A stretch of DNA of 64,000 nucleotides from Streptococcus sp. WB01_FAA12 (GCF_012843315.1 NZ_JABAEX010000006.1:47226-111225), one strand, 5' to 3'; positions 25,158 through 33,992 are shown, counted from the first letter of the stretch. Notes: a model not told the origin generated them from the sequence alone. Made by a program: numbers and translations.

Positions 25158-26426
25158 ATGAGAAAAATCAAAATCGATGTGGTTGTAGTGCCCTTAAGTG
25201 GGCATCTCTTCCCAACCTTGAATCTACTCGCACCCTTGTTGAAGGATCCCTTGTATGAGATTCGATTATTTACAGGACCGCAACGAAAAGCTGTCGCAGA
25301 GGAGATGGGATTCCAGGTGATTCCCTTTTTAGAAAATTCTGTAGATGAATTTGAGCGCGTAGCCAACAATGAAGGGCAATTAAACCTTATTTCTGCTTAT
25401 CGACAGTTGTCAGCTAGTCTTGATTTGATCGATGTGGTGTCTGACCAACTAGTGCAAGAGTGGCAGGAAAATCGACCTGATATTGTGATTGCCGACTTCA
25501 TCACCTTATCTGGGGGGTTAGTAGCGGAACAGTTGGGAATTCCTTGGATAACAACCATGGCGACACAATTTGCCATTGAAACGACAGATGGACCGCCTTG
25601 TTTCTTTGGAGGAATGGGCAGTCCAAAGACACCGTTCCAATCTGTCCAGCAATGGCTGGGGAGAAAAGTGACTCGTTTAGGAAAACGAATCGTAACCTTT
25701 TTATTGAGAGAACGCTTAAAACGTTACGATTTTAAGTTCTACAATCAGAAAGGTCAAGAAACTATCTATTCCCCCTATTCTATCTTAGGGATTGGGATGA
25801 AAGAGTTGGAGCTGAAAAGTGGTTTTCCAGAGCATTACCTTTGGGTGGGACCTTTTGGGTCTTCGATTGAGAGGGCAGAGAATTATCCCCTAGATTTGGC
25901 TCCTTATGCAAATCATAAGAAAGTCCTCGTATCTTGTGGGACTCAGCTAGCATGGGCCAAAGACAACCTCCTCTACCAGACCCAACAATTGGCTAAGGCT
26001 CATTCAGATTGTCACTTTTTTGTGACTTTGGGGTTTGGCGGACAAGACTTCCAATGTGAGGAGGTCATGGACAATGTTTCTGTGGTATCCTATCTTCCCT
26101 ATAAGGAATACATTCCTCAGATGGATTATGTAATTCATCATGGCGGTGCGGGTATTTTTTACCAATGTATTATCTATGGCAAGCCTGCCTTGATTCTCCC
26201 TCATGACTATGATCAGTATGACTATGCGGTTCGTGGCTTAGAGGCGGGGATTGCCCTGACTGCTAAACGAGAGGATACGGAAGCGATTGGGCGAGCTTTT
26301 GATGGGTTATTGGCTAGAGCTGACTGGCCAGACTTGAACAAACTCAGTCGCGCAGCCCAAGTCTATCAGCCAACAGAGATTCTGAAGAGCGAAATACATC
26401 GGCTCTTAGGGGACAAGGAGAAGTAA
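25158..26426 (+). CDS. GT1/MGT-type glycosyltransferase, first gene of a five-gene operon
   Basis: 422 aa from MRKIKIDVVVVPLSGHLFPT. The N-terminal acceptor domain has the GHLFPTLNLL start typical of macrolide/UDP-glucuronosyl transferases. The C-terminal donor domain has VIHHGGAGIFYQCIIYGKP and ILPHDYDQYDYAVRG, the GT1 nucleotide-sugar signature. It probably glycosylates a small lipophilic aglycone made by the next four gene products. There is no signal peptide; the hydrophobic patch VTFLLRERL may be peripheral. RBS is poor, so the start is less sure. The next gene begins after 3 bp. Confidence 0.85.
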   Translation: MRKIKIDVVVVPLSGHLFPTLNLLAPLLKDPLYEIRLFTGPQRKAVAEEMGFQVIPFLENSVDEFERVANNEGQLNLISAYRQLSASLDLIDVVSDQLVQEWQENRPDIVIADFITLSGGLVAEQLGIPWITTMATQFAIETTDGPPCFFGGMGSPKTPFQSVQQWLGRKVTRLGKRIVTFLLRERLKRYDFKFYNQKGQETIYSPYSILGIGMKELELKSGFPEHYLWVGPFGSSIERAENYPLDLAPYANHKKVLVSCGTQLAWAKDNLLYQTQQLAKAHSDCHFFVTLGFGGQDFQCEEVMDNVSVVSYLPYKEYIPQMDYVIHHGGAGIFYQCIIYGKPALILPHDYDQYDYAVRGLEAGIALTAKREDTEAIGRAFDGLLARADWPDLNKLSRAAQVYQPTEILKSEIHRLLGDKEK

Positions 26427-26429
26427 AAA

Positions 26430-27410
26430 ATGAAGAAAGTATTGGTAACAGGTGCTACGGGCTTTCTAGGCAAGTATGTTGTTGAAGAGCTCAGTCAGCA
26501 GGGCTATCAGGTACGCGCTTTTGGACGCAATCCCAAGGCAGGTCAGTCTTTGGAAAATTCCTTAGTAACATTTTTTCAGGGAGATTTGACCAAGCAAGAG
26601 GATTTGGCTCAGGCTTGTCAGGGGATGGACATGGTTGTGCATGCGGGTGCTCTTTCTACCGTTTGGGGTTCTTGGGAGGATTTCTACCAGACAAATGTCT
26701 TGGGAACCAAGTATGTTCTGGATGCTTGTCGAGAGGCCGGTATTCAGCGTTTAGTTTATGTATCATCGCCGAGCATCTATGCTGCGCCTCGAGATCAGCT
26801 TGCTATCAAAGAAAGCGATGCGCCTCAGGAAAATAATCTTAACAACTACATTCGTAGTAAGCTGGCTTCGGAGAAGCTGTTTAAGGATTATCACGATGTT
26901 CCGAGCATTATCTTGCGACCTCGTGGGCTTTTTGGGATTGGGGATACCAGTATTTTGCCTCGAGTTCTCAAACTCAGTCAGAAGATTGGCATTCCCTTGA
27001 TAGGGGACGGTCGTCAGCTCATGGATATGACCTGTGTGGAAAATGTCGCTCTGGCAATTCGCTTGGCTCTAGAGGCTCCTCAAGCTAGTGGCGAAGTTTA
27101 TAATATTACCAACGGGGAACCAAGAGCCTTTAAGGATTTGATAGAAGAAACCTTGAGAGGACTGGACTATCCGATAACATACAGAAAAGTGCCGGCTCCT
27201 CTTCTTTCAGTTATTGCCAGTAGTCTAGAGTTTCTTTATAAGACCTTGAAACTCAAAGGAGAGCCAGCTCTGACACGCTATACCTATTATCTGCTCCGTT
27301 ATAGCCAGACGCTAGACATCAGCAAGGCGGAGCGAGACTTGGGGTATCGCCCTCAAATCAGTATTTCAGAAGGGATTGAACAATATGTCCAAGATTATCG
27401 AAAGCATTGA
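26430..27410 (+). CDS. Extended-SDR NAD(P)-dependent epimerase / 3-beta-HSD-like reductase
   Basis: 326 aa extended short-chain dehydrogenase. The Rossmann glycine motif TGATGFLG is at residues 7-14. The catalytic set is Ser in VYVSSPS and Tyr140/Lys144 in NNYIRSKLASEK. Later come LRPRGLFGIGD and MTCVENVALAI. The nearest architecture I recognise is the 3-beta-hydroxysteroid dehydrogenase/OleD-like group, which reduces beta-keto intermediates. Its place beside a KASIII-like enzyme and an adenylate-forming enzyme fits that. RBS AAGGAGA; the 3' end overlaps the MBL gene by 26 bp. Confidence 0.88.
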   Translation: MKKVLVTGATGFLGKYVVEELSQQGYQVRAFGRNPKAGQSLENSLVTFFQGDLTKQEDLAQACQGMDMVVHAGALSTVWGSWEDFYQTNVLGTKYVLDACREAGIQRLVYVSSPSIYAAPRDQLAIKESDAPQENNLNNYIRSKLASEKLFKDYHDVPSIILRPRGLFGIGDTSILPRVLKLSQKIGIPLIGDGRQLMDMTCVENVALAIRLALEAPQASGEVYNITNGEPRAFKDLIEETLRGLDYPITYRKVPAPLLSVIASSLEFLYKTLKLKGEPALTRYTYYLLRYSQTLDISKAERDLGYRPQISISEGIEQYVQDYRKH

Positions 27411-28200
27411 TTATTTCCCAGCAGGCTACTGTACCTGCTACACAGGTTTGCTATTTAAGGGAGTCAAGAATCAAAAGATGACCTTCCCAGCAGGTGTTTT
27501 TCTTATCAAACACAGAGACAAGGGCTATTTGCTATATGATACTGGCTATCACTATGATATTAAGATGAAGCTTCGCTATGGCTTTTATCGTCTAGGAACA
27601 CCTGTTCAAATGACGGAGAAGGACCAGATTTCACATTTACTGAAAGCGAAGGGAATCAAACCAGAAGAAATAAACTATGTCCTTCTATCTCATTTACATC
27701 CAGATCATCTGGGAGGAGCTAGCTTCTTTCCTCATGCAACCTTTATACTGACCAAAGAAGTGTATGAAGTCTACCAAAAACCTAATTTGAAAGACTTGAT
27801 TTTCAAGGAGTTTTTGCCAGCTTCTTTTGAAGAAAATCTAACCATTATCAGAACTGACCAGCATCACCCGGGATTTCCCTATCGTCCGATTTGTGATCTT
27901 TTCGGAGATGGCAGTATCCTAGTAGCTTCTGTTGATGGGCATGCTAGGGGGCAAGCCTGTCTGTACCTTCCAGACTTCAATCTCCTCATTGCAGCAGACC
28001 TCTGTTGGGGAATTGACCTCTTACCTTATACCAAGCAGATGCACCTGCTTCCTTCCTTGGTTCAAGATAACAAGGTGGACTATATCAAGGGGACGGAGTT
28101 TCTGGAGGAAGTCTTGAAAGACGGAATTGAGGTGCTCGTTAGTCATGACCCTGTAGAAAGGATAGAGTCAATCTTATATGAAAAAAATAACCTTTCTTAA
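27385..28200 (+). CDS. MBL-fold metallohydrolase (N-acyl homoserine lactonase-like)
   Basis: 271 aa from MSKIIESIDYFPAGYCTCYT, with the ATG preferred over a TTG three codons earlier. The metallo-beta-lactamase motif LLSHLHPDHLGG places His103, His105, Asp107 and His108 as metal ligands. Further ligands are DGHARGQACLYL and the His in VLVSHDPVE. This subgroup includes lactonases and thioesterase-like hydrolases. In the operon it may release or hydrolyse a thioester or lactone. It overlaps both neighbours (26 bp and 23 bp), so translation is coupled. Confidence 0.88.
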   Translation: MSKIIESIDYFPAGYCTCYTGLLFKGVKNQKMTFPAGVFLIKHRDKGYLLYDTGYHYDIKMKLRYGFYRLGTPVQMTEKDQISHLLKAKGIKPEEINYVLLSHLHPDHLGGASFFPHATFILTKEVYEVYQKPNLKDLIFKEFLPASFEENLTIIRTDQHHPGFPYRPICDLFGDGSILVASVDGHARGQACLYLPDFNLLIAADLCWGIDLLPYTKQMHLLPSLVQDNKVDYIKGTEFLEEVLKDGIEVLVSHDPVERIESILYEKNNLS

Positions 28201-29440
28201 AACCTTTATCCAAACTCGCTGGCTTCATCATTTCAAATCTCGAGAAGCTTTAGAAAACTATCAGAAAAAGCAATTATCCAACTATATGGACTTTTTAAAG
28301 CGAGAGTCGCCTTACTTTAAAAATAGGATTCCTAGCAACTTTGACCATATGGACAAGGCTTTTATGATGGAACATTTTAATGAGCTCAACACCCAAGGAG
28401 TGGATCGAGATGAAGCTTTGACCTTGGCTATTGAAAGTGAGAAGACCCGAGATTTTACTGAACTTAAAGGGGAAGTGGCTGTCGGTCTATCTTCAGGGAC
28501 GTCTGGACATCGGGGGCTCTTTATCACAACAGAGAAAGAACGAAGTATGTGGGCAGCGGCTATCTTGGCAAAGATGTTGCCCAAAGGTCAACTTTTTGGA
28601 CACCGCATCGCCTTTTTCCTGAGAGCCGATAATGAACTCTATCAGACCATCAATACGGCCCTCATTCGTTTAGAGTATTTTGATATTTTCAAACATACAG
28701 ATGAGCATATCGGGCGTCTCAATAGTTACCAACCGACCATTGTGGTAGCACCAGCCTCTATGTTGCTTGAATTGAGTAAGCGTCTCAAGGATGGAGAGTT
28801 AGCTATTCACCCACAAAAAATCATTTCGGTGGCGGAAATCTTGGAAGATAGTGATAGGGGACGGATCGCAGAAGCCTTTTCACTATCCATTATTGACCAA
28901 GTTTATCAGGCAACCGAAGGTTTCTTAGCTTGCACTTGCTCAGCTGGTAATCTGCATCTCAACGAAGACATTATCTTTGTGGAAAAGCAGTATCTGGATG
29001 ACCGCCGTTTTTATCCAGTGATTACGGACTTTAAACGAACTAGTCAGCCTGTTTATCGTTACCAGCTCAATGATATCTTGGTTGAAAATTCGGAGCCTTG
29101 TCCATGTGGCTCCTGCTATACACGGATTGACAAGGTCGAAGGACGCTCTGACGACATCTTCTATTTCGAAGGACTGGACGGGGGACAGGTGACCATCTAT
29201 CCTGACTTTATCAGACGTTGCATCCTCTTTGTGGAGAATGTAGGAGATTACCAAGTCAAACAACATTCTGAGAAGTTAGTGGAAGTTTGTCTAAGCCAAC
29301 GAGATGAGGGCATGGAGACAGCTATTTTAGCACAGTTTCAACTCCTAGCTCAGCAAAAGCAGTTTATAGTTCCCGAAATCCAATTTTCAGATTATCACTG
29401 GGATACTAGCCGTAAACTCAAACGTATCCAACGTTTATGA
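28178..29440 (+). CDS. Adenylate-forming enzyme (F390 synthetase / PaaK-like)
   Basis: 420 aa of the ANL superfamily, without a full C-terminal lid. The phosphate-binding loop LSSGTSGHRGLF starts near residue 104. YQATEGFLACTC is the A5-like substrate/adenine region. ITDFKRTSQPVYRYQLND is the A7-like motif, and IDKVEGRSDD is the hinge. CPCGSCYTRI is a Cys-rich insertion typical of the F390-synthetase/CapK group. It would activate a carboxylic acid as acyl-AMP. The exact substrate is unknown. It overlaps the MBL gene by 23 bp. Confidence 0.85.
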   Translation: MKKITFLKTFIQTRWLHHFKSREALENYQKKQLSNYMDFLKRESPYFKNRIPSNFDHMDKAFMMEHFNELNTQGVDRDEALTLAIESEKTRDFTELKGEVAVGLSSGTSGHRGLFITTEKERSMWAAAILAKMLPKGQLFGHRIAFFLRADNELYQTINTALIRLEYFDIFKHTDEHIGRLNSYQPTIVVAPASMLLELSKRLKDGELAIHPQKIISVAEILEDSDRGRIAEAFSLSIIDQVYQATEGFLACTCSAGNLHLNEDIIFVEKQYLDDRRFYPVITDFKRTSQPVYRYQLNDILVENSEPCPCGSCYTRIDKVEGRSDDIFYFEGLDGGQVTIYPDFIRRCILFVENVGDYQVKQHSEKLVEVCLSQRDEGMETAILAQFQLLAQQKQFIVPEIQFSDYHWDTSRKLKRIQRL

Positions 29441-29454
29441 AAGGATAAAAGACA

Positions 29455-30399
29455 ATGACAGAAGTAAAAAGACATGTAGAAATCGCAGGCTATGGAGTTT
29501 GCCTTCCAAAGCATACTGTCCAATTCAAAGACCAAACTCGTTATCGTGTGGTCGAAAATGAAGAAACACAACTAGATTTGGCAGAAGTAGCTATCCATCG
29601 TGCACTTGAAAAGGCAAATTTAAAAATAGAAGATATTGATTGCTTGGTTTCAGCCAGTGCTGTGGGAGTCCAGCCCATTCCATGTACGGCTGCCTTGATT
29701 CATGAGCGTGTGGTAAAAGGACTCTCAATTCCAGCTATGGATATCAATACAACCTGTACCAGCTTTATTTCTGCTCTATCGACTATGTCCCACTTGATCG
29801 AGGCAGGCGAATACAATCGTGTCTTGATTGTGTCTAGTGAAGTTGGTAGTTTAGGCCTCAATCCGAATCAAAAAGAAAGTTTTGAACTCTTTAGTGATGG
29901 GGCGGCAGCCTTTATTTTTCAAAAAAGCCATGAGGAAAAAGGGGTCATTGCCAGTCTCCAACGTACTTGGTCAGAAGGGGTTCACGATACGGAAATTCGT
30001 GGAGGTCTGACTTCTTTTCAACCAAAAGAGTACTCTGAAGCGACTAAGACCAACTATATGTTTGATATGAAGGGAAAGAAAATCCTCCTCTTGTCTGCTC
30101 GTAAAATCCCAGTCATGTTTGAAGAGTTTCAAGAAAAAACACAGCTAGCCTTGGGAGACGTGGACTATATCATTCCTCATCAAGCAAGTCGTGCTCTTCC
30201 TTTGGTCATGGAAAAACTAGGTGTGGCCGAGGAACAATACCTCAATCTCGTCACTGACTATGGAAATATGGTATCAGTCTCTGTGCCGTTTGGCTTGGCT
30301 TATTCGTTAGATCATGGGCTGGTTAAGGAGGGAGATGTCATTTATCTTATGGGAACCGCTGCCGGTATGACGGTCAATATGTTGGCTCTCAAACTATAA
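29455..30399 (+). CDS. KASIII-like 3-oxoacyl-(ACP) synthase, last gene of the operon
   Basis: 314 aa thiolase-fold condensing enzyme. The Cys-His-Asn triad is complete: Cys101 in DINTTCTSFISAL, His242 in YIIPHQASRAL, and Asn271 in DYGNMVSVSVPFGLA. The C-terminal motif is LMGTAAGMTVN. FabH uses this triad to condense acyl-CoA with malonyl-ACP; OleA- and PqsD-like relatives make other beta-keto products. It is separate from any fatty-acid (fab) cluster and sits with tailoring enzymes, so a dedicated secondary-metabolite role is inferred. RBS AAAGGAT. Confidence 0.88.
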   Translation: MTEVKRHVEIAGYGVCLPKHTVQFKDQTRYRVVENEETQLDLAEVAIHRALEKANLKIEDIDCLVSASAVGVQPIPCTAALIHERVVKGLSIPAMDINTTCTSFISALSTMSHLIEAGEYNRVLIVSSEVGSLGLNPNQKESFELFSDGAAAFIFQKSHEEKGVIASLQRTWSEGVHDTEIRGGLTSFQPKEYSEATKTNYMFDMKGKKILLLSARKIPVMFEEFQEKTQLALGDVDYIIPHQASRALPLVMEKLGVAEEQYLNLVTDYGNMVSVSVPFGLAYSLDHGLVKEGDVIYLMGTAAGMTVNMLALKL

Positions 30400-30446
30400 T
30401 AGGCATCTGAAAACGGAAGAGTTAGAACTTGAGCAAGAGTAAACGG

Positions 30447-30476
30447 TTGCCATCTACCCCTGAACTGAGGTATACT
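30447..30476 (+). promoter_or_regulatory. cls promoter
   Basis: TTGCCA at 30447-30452, 18-bp spacer, TATACT at 30471-30476. Confidence 0.75.
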
Positions 30477-30533
30477 AGTAGCAATATTAGTTTAGCAAAC
30501 AATTAGGGAGAATGTTAGAAAAGGAAGGGGATT

Positions 30534-32066
30534 ATGACAGCTAGAAAAATGCAGCTACTCATGTCCAAATATGGTTTTAGTATTACCATTATGTTGGCAG
30601 AGTTGTTTATCGTCTTTGGTTTATTTATCTATCTAGGACAGATGGCTCCGATTCTCTGGATTATCCTTGTCATTTTAGTAAGCTTAGCGACCATTGTATC
30701 GATTGTCAATCGGTCCATGAATCCTGAGAGTAAGGTAACATGGCTGTTAGTAGCCTTTGTGCCAGTATTTGGTCCCTTGCTCTATATCATGTTTGGAGAA
30801 CGCCGTTTATCTAAAAAAGAAATGAAACAGCTAAAGCAACTCCAATCAATGGTTGACAGAGAGGATAATAGCAGAACCCTCCGTTTGGAGTTAAAGGAAG
30901 AGGATAAGTCGGCTTACGGAGTCATCAAATCCCTCCTCAGTATGGATACGAATGCGGATGTCTATAATCGAACAGATACCCATTTCTTCCCTTCAGGTGA
31001 AAGTATGTGGCGCCAGATGTTGGAGGATCTCAAAAAAGCTGAGAAATTTATCTTTCTCGAATACTATATCATCGAAGAAGGCTTGATGTGGGACAGCATT
31101 TTGGAGATTTTGGAAGAAAAGGCAGCTCAAGGAGTAGAAGTGAAGCTCCTCTATGATGATATTGGTTGTATGGCAACCTTGCCTGGAGATTATACCATCC
31201 AGCTTCGTGGACGAGGGATTGAAGCCCATAAATTTAACAAGGTGATTCCACGCTTGACTGTTGCCTATAACAACCGTGATCACCGCAAAATCATGATTAT
31301 CGATGGGCAGATTGCTTATACAGGTGGTGCCAATCTAGCAGACGAGTATATCAATCATATCGAACGCTTTGGTTACTGGAAGGATAGCGGTATTCGGTTG
31401 GATGGTCCAGCAGTAAAGGCTTTTACCAGACTCTTTTTATCAACTTGGTATATCAACCGTGGAGAAATTAGCGATTTTGACCAATACCATCTTGAAAATC
31501 AACCTAGAGATGGGATGGGGCTTTGCATTCCTTACAGTAGTGGGCCAAAGCCTATCTACCGAGCCCAAGTTGGAAAAACGGTCTATCAAAATCTTATCAA
31601 TCAAGCTACAGATTACGTCTATATCACGACTCCCTATCTGATCACTGACTATGATCTAACTGAAAGTATTAAAAATGCAGCTCTGAGAGGAGTAGATGTG
31701 CGAATTGTGACGCCATATATCCCAGATAAGGAGATTATCCAATTGGTTACTCGGGGAGCCTATCCAGATTTGTTATCTGCAGGGGTTCGCATTTACGAGT
31801 ACAGTCCCGGATTTCTTCATAGCAAGCAAATGCTTGTCGATGGAGAGGTGGCTACTGTGGGAACCATCAATTTTGACTATCGGAGTTTGCTTCACCACTA
31901 TGAAAATGGCGTCTTGCTTTATAGAACGCAGTCTATCATCGATATTGAGAGGGACTTCGAAGAGATTTTTAAAGTTTCTCAAGAAATTTATCCCCACACA
32001 ATCAAAACAAGCTGGTATCAAAGCTTAATCAAGGAAATTGTCCAGTTGTTTGCGCCCATGCTCTAA
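30534..32066 (+). CDS. cls: Cardiolipin synthase
   Basis: 510 aa PLD-superfamily enzyme. Two N-terminal membrane helices (ITIMLAELFIVFGLFIYLG and LWIILVILVSLATIVSIV) and WLLVAFVPVFGPLLYIMFG precede two HKD motifs: DHRKIMIIDGQIAYTGGANL and LHSKQMLVDGEVATVGTINF. It condenses two phosphatidylglycerols to cardiolipin at the membrane. In pneumococcus the same neighbourhood (cls, ccs4, nrdD) is found. It has its own promoter and terminator. RBS AAGGAAGGGG. Confidence 0.95.
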   Translation: MTARKMQLLMSKYGFSITIMLAELFIVFGLFIYLGQMAPILWIILVILVSLATIVSIVNRSMNPESKVTWLLVAFVPVFGPLLYIMFGERRLSKKEMKQLKQLQSMVDREDNSRTLRLELKEEDKSAYGVIKSLLSMDTNADVYNRTDTHFFPSGESMWRQMLEDLKKAEKFIFLEYYIIEEGLMWDSILEILEEKAAQGVEVKLLYDDIGCMATLPGDYTIQLRGRGIEAHKFNKVIPRLTVAYNNRDHRKIMIIDGQIAYTGGANLADEYINHIERFGYWKDSGIRLDGPAVKAFTRLFLSTWYINRGEISDFDQYHLENQPRDGMGLCIPYSSGPKPIYRAQVGKTVYQNLINQATDYVYITTPYLITDYDLTESIKNAALRGVDVRIVTPYIPDKEIIQLVTRGAYPDLLSAGVRIYEYSPGFLHSKQMLVDGEVATVGTINFDYRSLLHHYENGVLLYRTQSIIDIERDFEEIFKVSQEIYPHTIKTSWYQSLIKEIVQLFAPML

Positions 32067-32075
32067 CTATCCACC

Positions 32076-32108
32076 AAGATCTAGCCCAAGGCTGGATCTT
32101 ATTTTTGT
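32076..32108 (+). terminator. cls terminator
   Basis: AAGATC-T-AGCC pairs with GGCT-G-GATCTT, followed by ATTTTTGTCTTTTT. Confidence 0.85.
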
Positions 32109-32140
32109 CTTTTTGCGAATAGATAAGCAGGAGGGTGAAA

Positions 32141-32284
32141 ATGCTAAATCAAGAAGAATATGATTTTATCCTAGAGTTTCAAACAAGCAGTTTACACCGT
32201 TTTCGAGAGATTGAACGCTATGCTGAGCTAGATAAGAAGTTAAGGAAATATCAATCCCTAGCTGACATTCCTGTAAGATTTTGA
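32141..32284 (+). CDS. 47-aa small protein, unknown function
   Basis: It starts with a strong RBS (AGGAGGG, 4 bp before ATG) and encodes MLNQEEYDFILEFQTSSLHR... ending LADIPVRF. It is highly charged and probably helical. It lies just after the cls terminator and its 3' end contains the -35 and spacer of the next gene's promoter (32262-32290). No domain recognised. The RBS quality and codon use favour a real gene over chance. Confidence 0.55.
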   Translation: MLNQEEYDFILEFQTSSLHRFREIERYAELDKKLRKYQSLADIPVRF

Positions 32285-32290
32285 TATACT
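32262..32290 (+). promoter_or_regulatory. Promoter of the Ccs4-like gene
   Basis: CTGACA at 32262-32267, 17-bp spacer, TATACT at 32285-32290. No ComX box (TACGAATA) is seen, so any competence induction must be indirect. Confidence 0.75.
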
Positions 32291-32319
32291 AAAACAGATA
32301 AACTTAGAGGAGAAATTGA

Positions 32320-33876
32320 ATGAACGTATACGAGGAAAAAGACGAACAGCTAGAAGAATTTCGATACCAGTATCGGGAACGGCTGGATCAAGAGTCTGAA
32401 TTTGGACTGGAGCGAGGTAAGAAGAAACGAACTCCGCTTCCATTTTTTAGTATGGCAATTTGGAGTCTGGCTGCTACAGCTGTTTCTGTAATGTTGCCTC
32501 TGATCTTTGGTTTGGTGAGCCCCCAACAGATGCAAGATCTTTATACTGGTTGGGCGCTACATCAGAGTGGGCAGATTTACACGGATTATTATGGTTCAAA
32601 TGGGCTGCTTTATTACGTACTAACCTATCTCTCTCAAGGGAATATCCTTTTTGCTTTGGTGGAGTGGTTGGCCTTGTTCGGAGCTGGTGTTTTTCTATTT
32701 AAATCCGCTGATACCTTGACAGGTCAGGGAGAACAGGCTAGACAGCTTTTGTTGATTTTCTATCTTCTTGTGGGCAGTCTGGGATTTGGCGGTAGCTATG
32801 CAGTAGTTGTGGCCTTGCCTTTCCTGTTTTATAGTTTTAGTCTAGTGGCTGACTATCTGGATGATCCAAGTAACGATAAAGGTTTCTTGCGAGTTGGGAT
32901 GAGTTTAGCCTTAGCTTTCTTCCTATCACCTATTCCCACAGCTTTGTTTGCAGCCATACTTGCCTTGAGTTTGTTTGGATTTAATATTGCCAAGCGTCGA
33001 TTTGCTCATGGTTTGTATCAATTTTTCGCATCAGCTCTAGGATTTTCTCTCCTTTTTTATCCAATTGGCTACTATACTGTATTAACAGGAACTTTTGGTG
33101 ATGCGATTAGCCATACTTTGTATCCAATAGATACGCTTAGTCTATTTTCAAATGCCAATCTTATGGAGAATGCTGCTTTCTATGGTTTGCTATCCATCGG
33201 TGTTGGGACTCTGACATTGATCTTTTCAGGATTGTTTCAGACCAAGTCAGCTCAGCAATCTGCTGTCTCAATAGGCGCTATTTTAGGATTATTAGTAACT
33301 CTTTCTTTGTTAATTCTTTCAAAGGAACCTTTGCATGGCTCACGTTTGGCAGCGATTTTGCCCTTTCTGACATTGTTATTGTTAACCAACATCAAAGAAG
33401 GAAGCTCTGATCGTATCAGTCGTAGTAGACGAAGAGTTCGTTCTTCATCACTCTTTGGTCGCTACCTCAAGGGAAATTTCTATCTACCATTAATTGCGAT
33501 AGTCTATTTACTTTTCCTACCTGTTTTGAGTCGCTATATTTCGCATCCAAGTACTTATCAGGAACGCGAGCAACTTGCTAGCTTGGTCAAACAGCAAACG
33601 AGTTCTGAGGATCGTGTCTATGCTTGGGATGATCGTCCAGATTTTTATCGAGCAAGTGAACGCTTGGCACCAAGCTCTCTAGTAACACCGACGCTCTATA
33701 CTGCAAGCGACGAGAATAAAACGAAACTAGTCAATGACTTGAAAGAAAATCAACCGAAGATGATTTTGGTCAACCAAAAGGTTGCCTTGTGGTCGGATGT
33801 AGAGAGCCTACTTAGTGAAAAATACGAGCTTGTTCAGACGGATAGTAAGGAATTCAAGCTTTATAAATCTAAATAA
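32320..33876 (+). CDS. Polytopic membrane protein, Ccs4-like
   Basis: 518 aa. A charged cytoplasmic N-terminus (residues 1-45) is followed by roughly ten membrane segments and a C-terminal soluble domain (residues about 415-518) with DRVYAWDDRPDFYRASERLAPSS. The first extracytoplasmic loop holds YTGWALHQSGQIYTDYYGSN, of the kind seen in GT-C glycosyltransferases. In pneumococcus the gene between cls and nrdD is annotated competence-induced protein Ccs4, and sequence and position agree. A GT-C-like mannosyl/glycosyl transferase role is an inference. RBS AGAGGAGA. Confidence 0.75.
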   Translation: MNVYEEKDEQLEEFRYQYRERLDQESEFGLERGKKKRTPLPFFSMAIWSLAATAVSVMLPLIFGLVSPQQMQDLYTGWALHQSGQIYTDYYGSNGLLYYVLTYLSQGNILFALVEWLALFGAGVFLFKSADTLTGQGEQARQLLLIFYLLVGSLGFGGSYAVVVALPFLFYSFSLVADYLDDPSNDKGFLRVGMSLALAFFLSPIPTALFAAILALSLFGFNIAKRRFAHGLYQFFASALGFSLLFYPIGYYTVLTGTFGDAISHTLYPIDTLSLFSNANLMENAAFYGLLSIGVGTLTLIFSGLFQTKSAQQSAVSIGAILGLLVTLSLLILSKEPLHGSRLAAILPFLTLLLLTNIKEGSSDRISRSRRRVRSSSLFGRYLKGNFYLPLIAIVYLLFLPVLSRYISHPSTYQEREQLASLVKQQTSSEDRVYAWDDRPDFYRASERLAPSSLVTPTLYTASDENKTKLVNDLKENQPKMILVNQKVALWSDVESLLSEKYELVQTDSKEFKLYKSK

Positions 33877-33878
33877 TA

Positions 33879-33894
33879 AATCAATATCTTGTGT
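33879..33894. promoter_or_regulatory. Putative NrdR box 1
   Basis: AATCAATATCTTGTGT matches the NrdR-box consensus acaCwAtATaTwGtgt at 13 of 16 positions. It is the reverse complement of box 2 at 33920. Confidence 0.65.
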
Positions 33895-33919
33895 ATTTTT
33901 AAAAATTTTAGAATTTTTA

Positions 33920-33935
33920 ACACAAGATATTGATT
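33920..33935. promoter_or_regulatory. Putative NrdR box 2 overlapping the nrdD -35
   Basis: ACACAAGATATTGATT, again 13 of 16 to the NrdR consensus. It starts 41 bp after box 1, about four helical turns, a spacing compatible with cooperative NrdR binding. Its last six bases TTGATT are the nrdD -35. Confidence 0.7.
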
Positions 33936-33957
33936 TTTCTTTTTGGAGTGGTATAAT
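33930..33957 (+). promoter_or_regulatory. nrdD promoter
   Basis: TTGATT at 33930-33935, 16-bp spacer, consensus TATAAT at 33952-33957. Confidence 0.82.
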
Positions 33958-33992
33958 ATCATTTAAGAAGAAAAATAGAAAAGAGCCTGGAT

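Larger units (their letters stand above)
33877..33945. terminator. Long perfect stem that doubles as terminator of the Ccs4-like gene
   Basis: The two NrdR-like boxes are exact reverse complements and form a stem of at least 17 bp around a 25-nt AT-rich loop, with TTTTTCTTTTT after it. It can end the upstream transcript while its DNA form carries the operators. Confidence 0.75.

Noticed and set aside
32240..32320. ComX (competence) box before the Ccs4-like gene
   Set aside because: No TACGAATA-like octamer was found; an ordinary sigma-A promoter is present.
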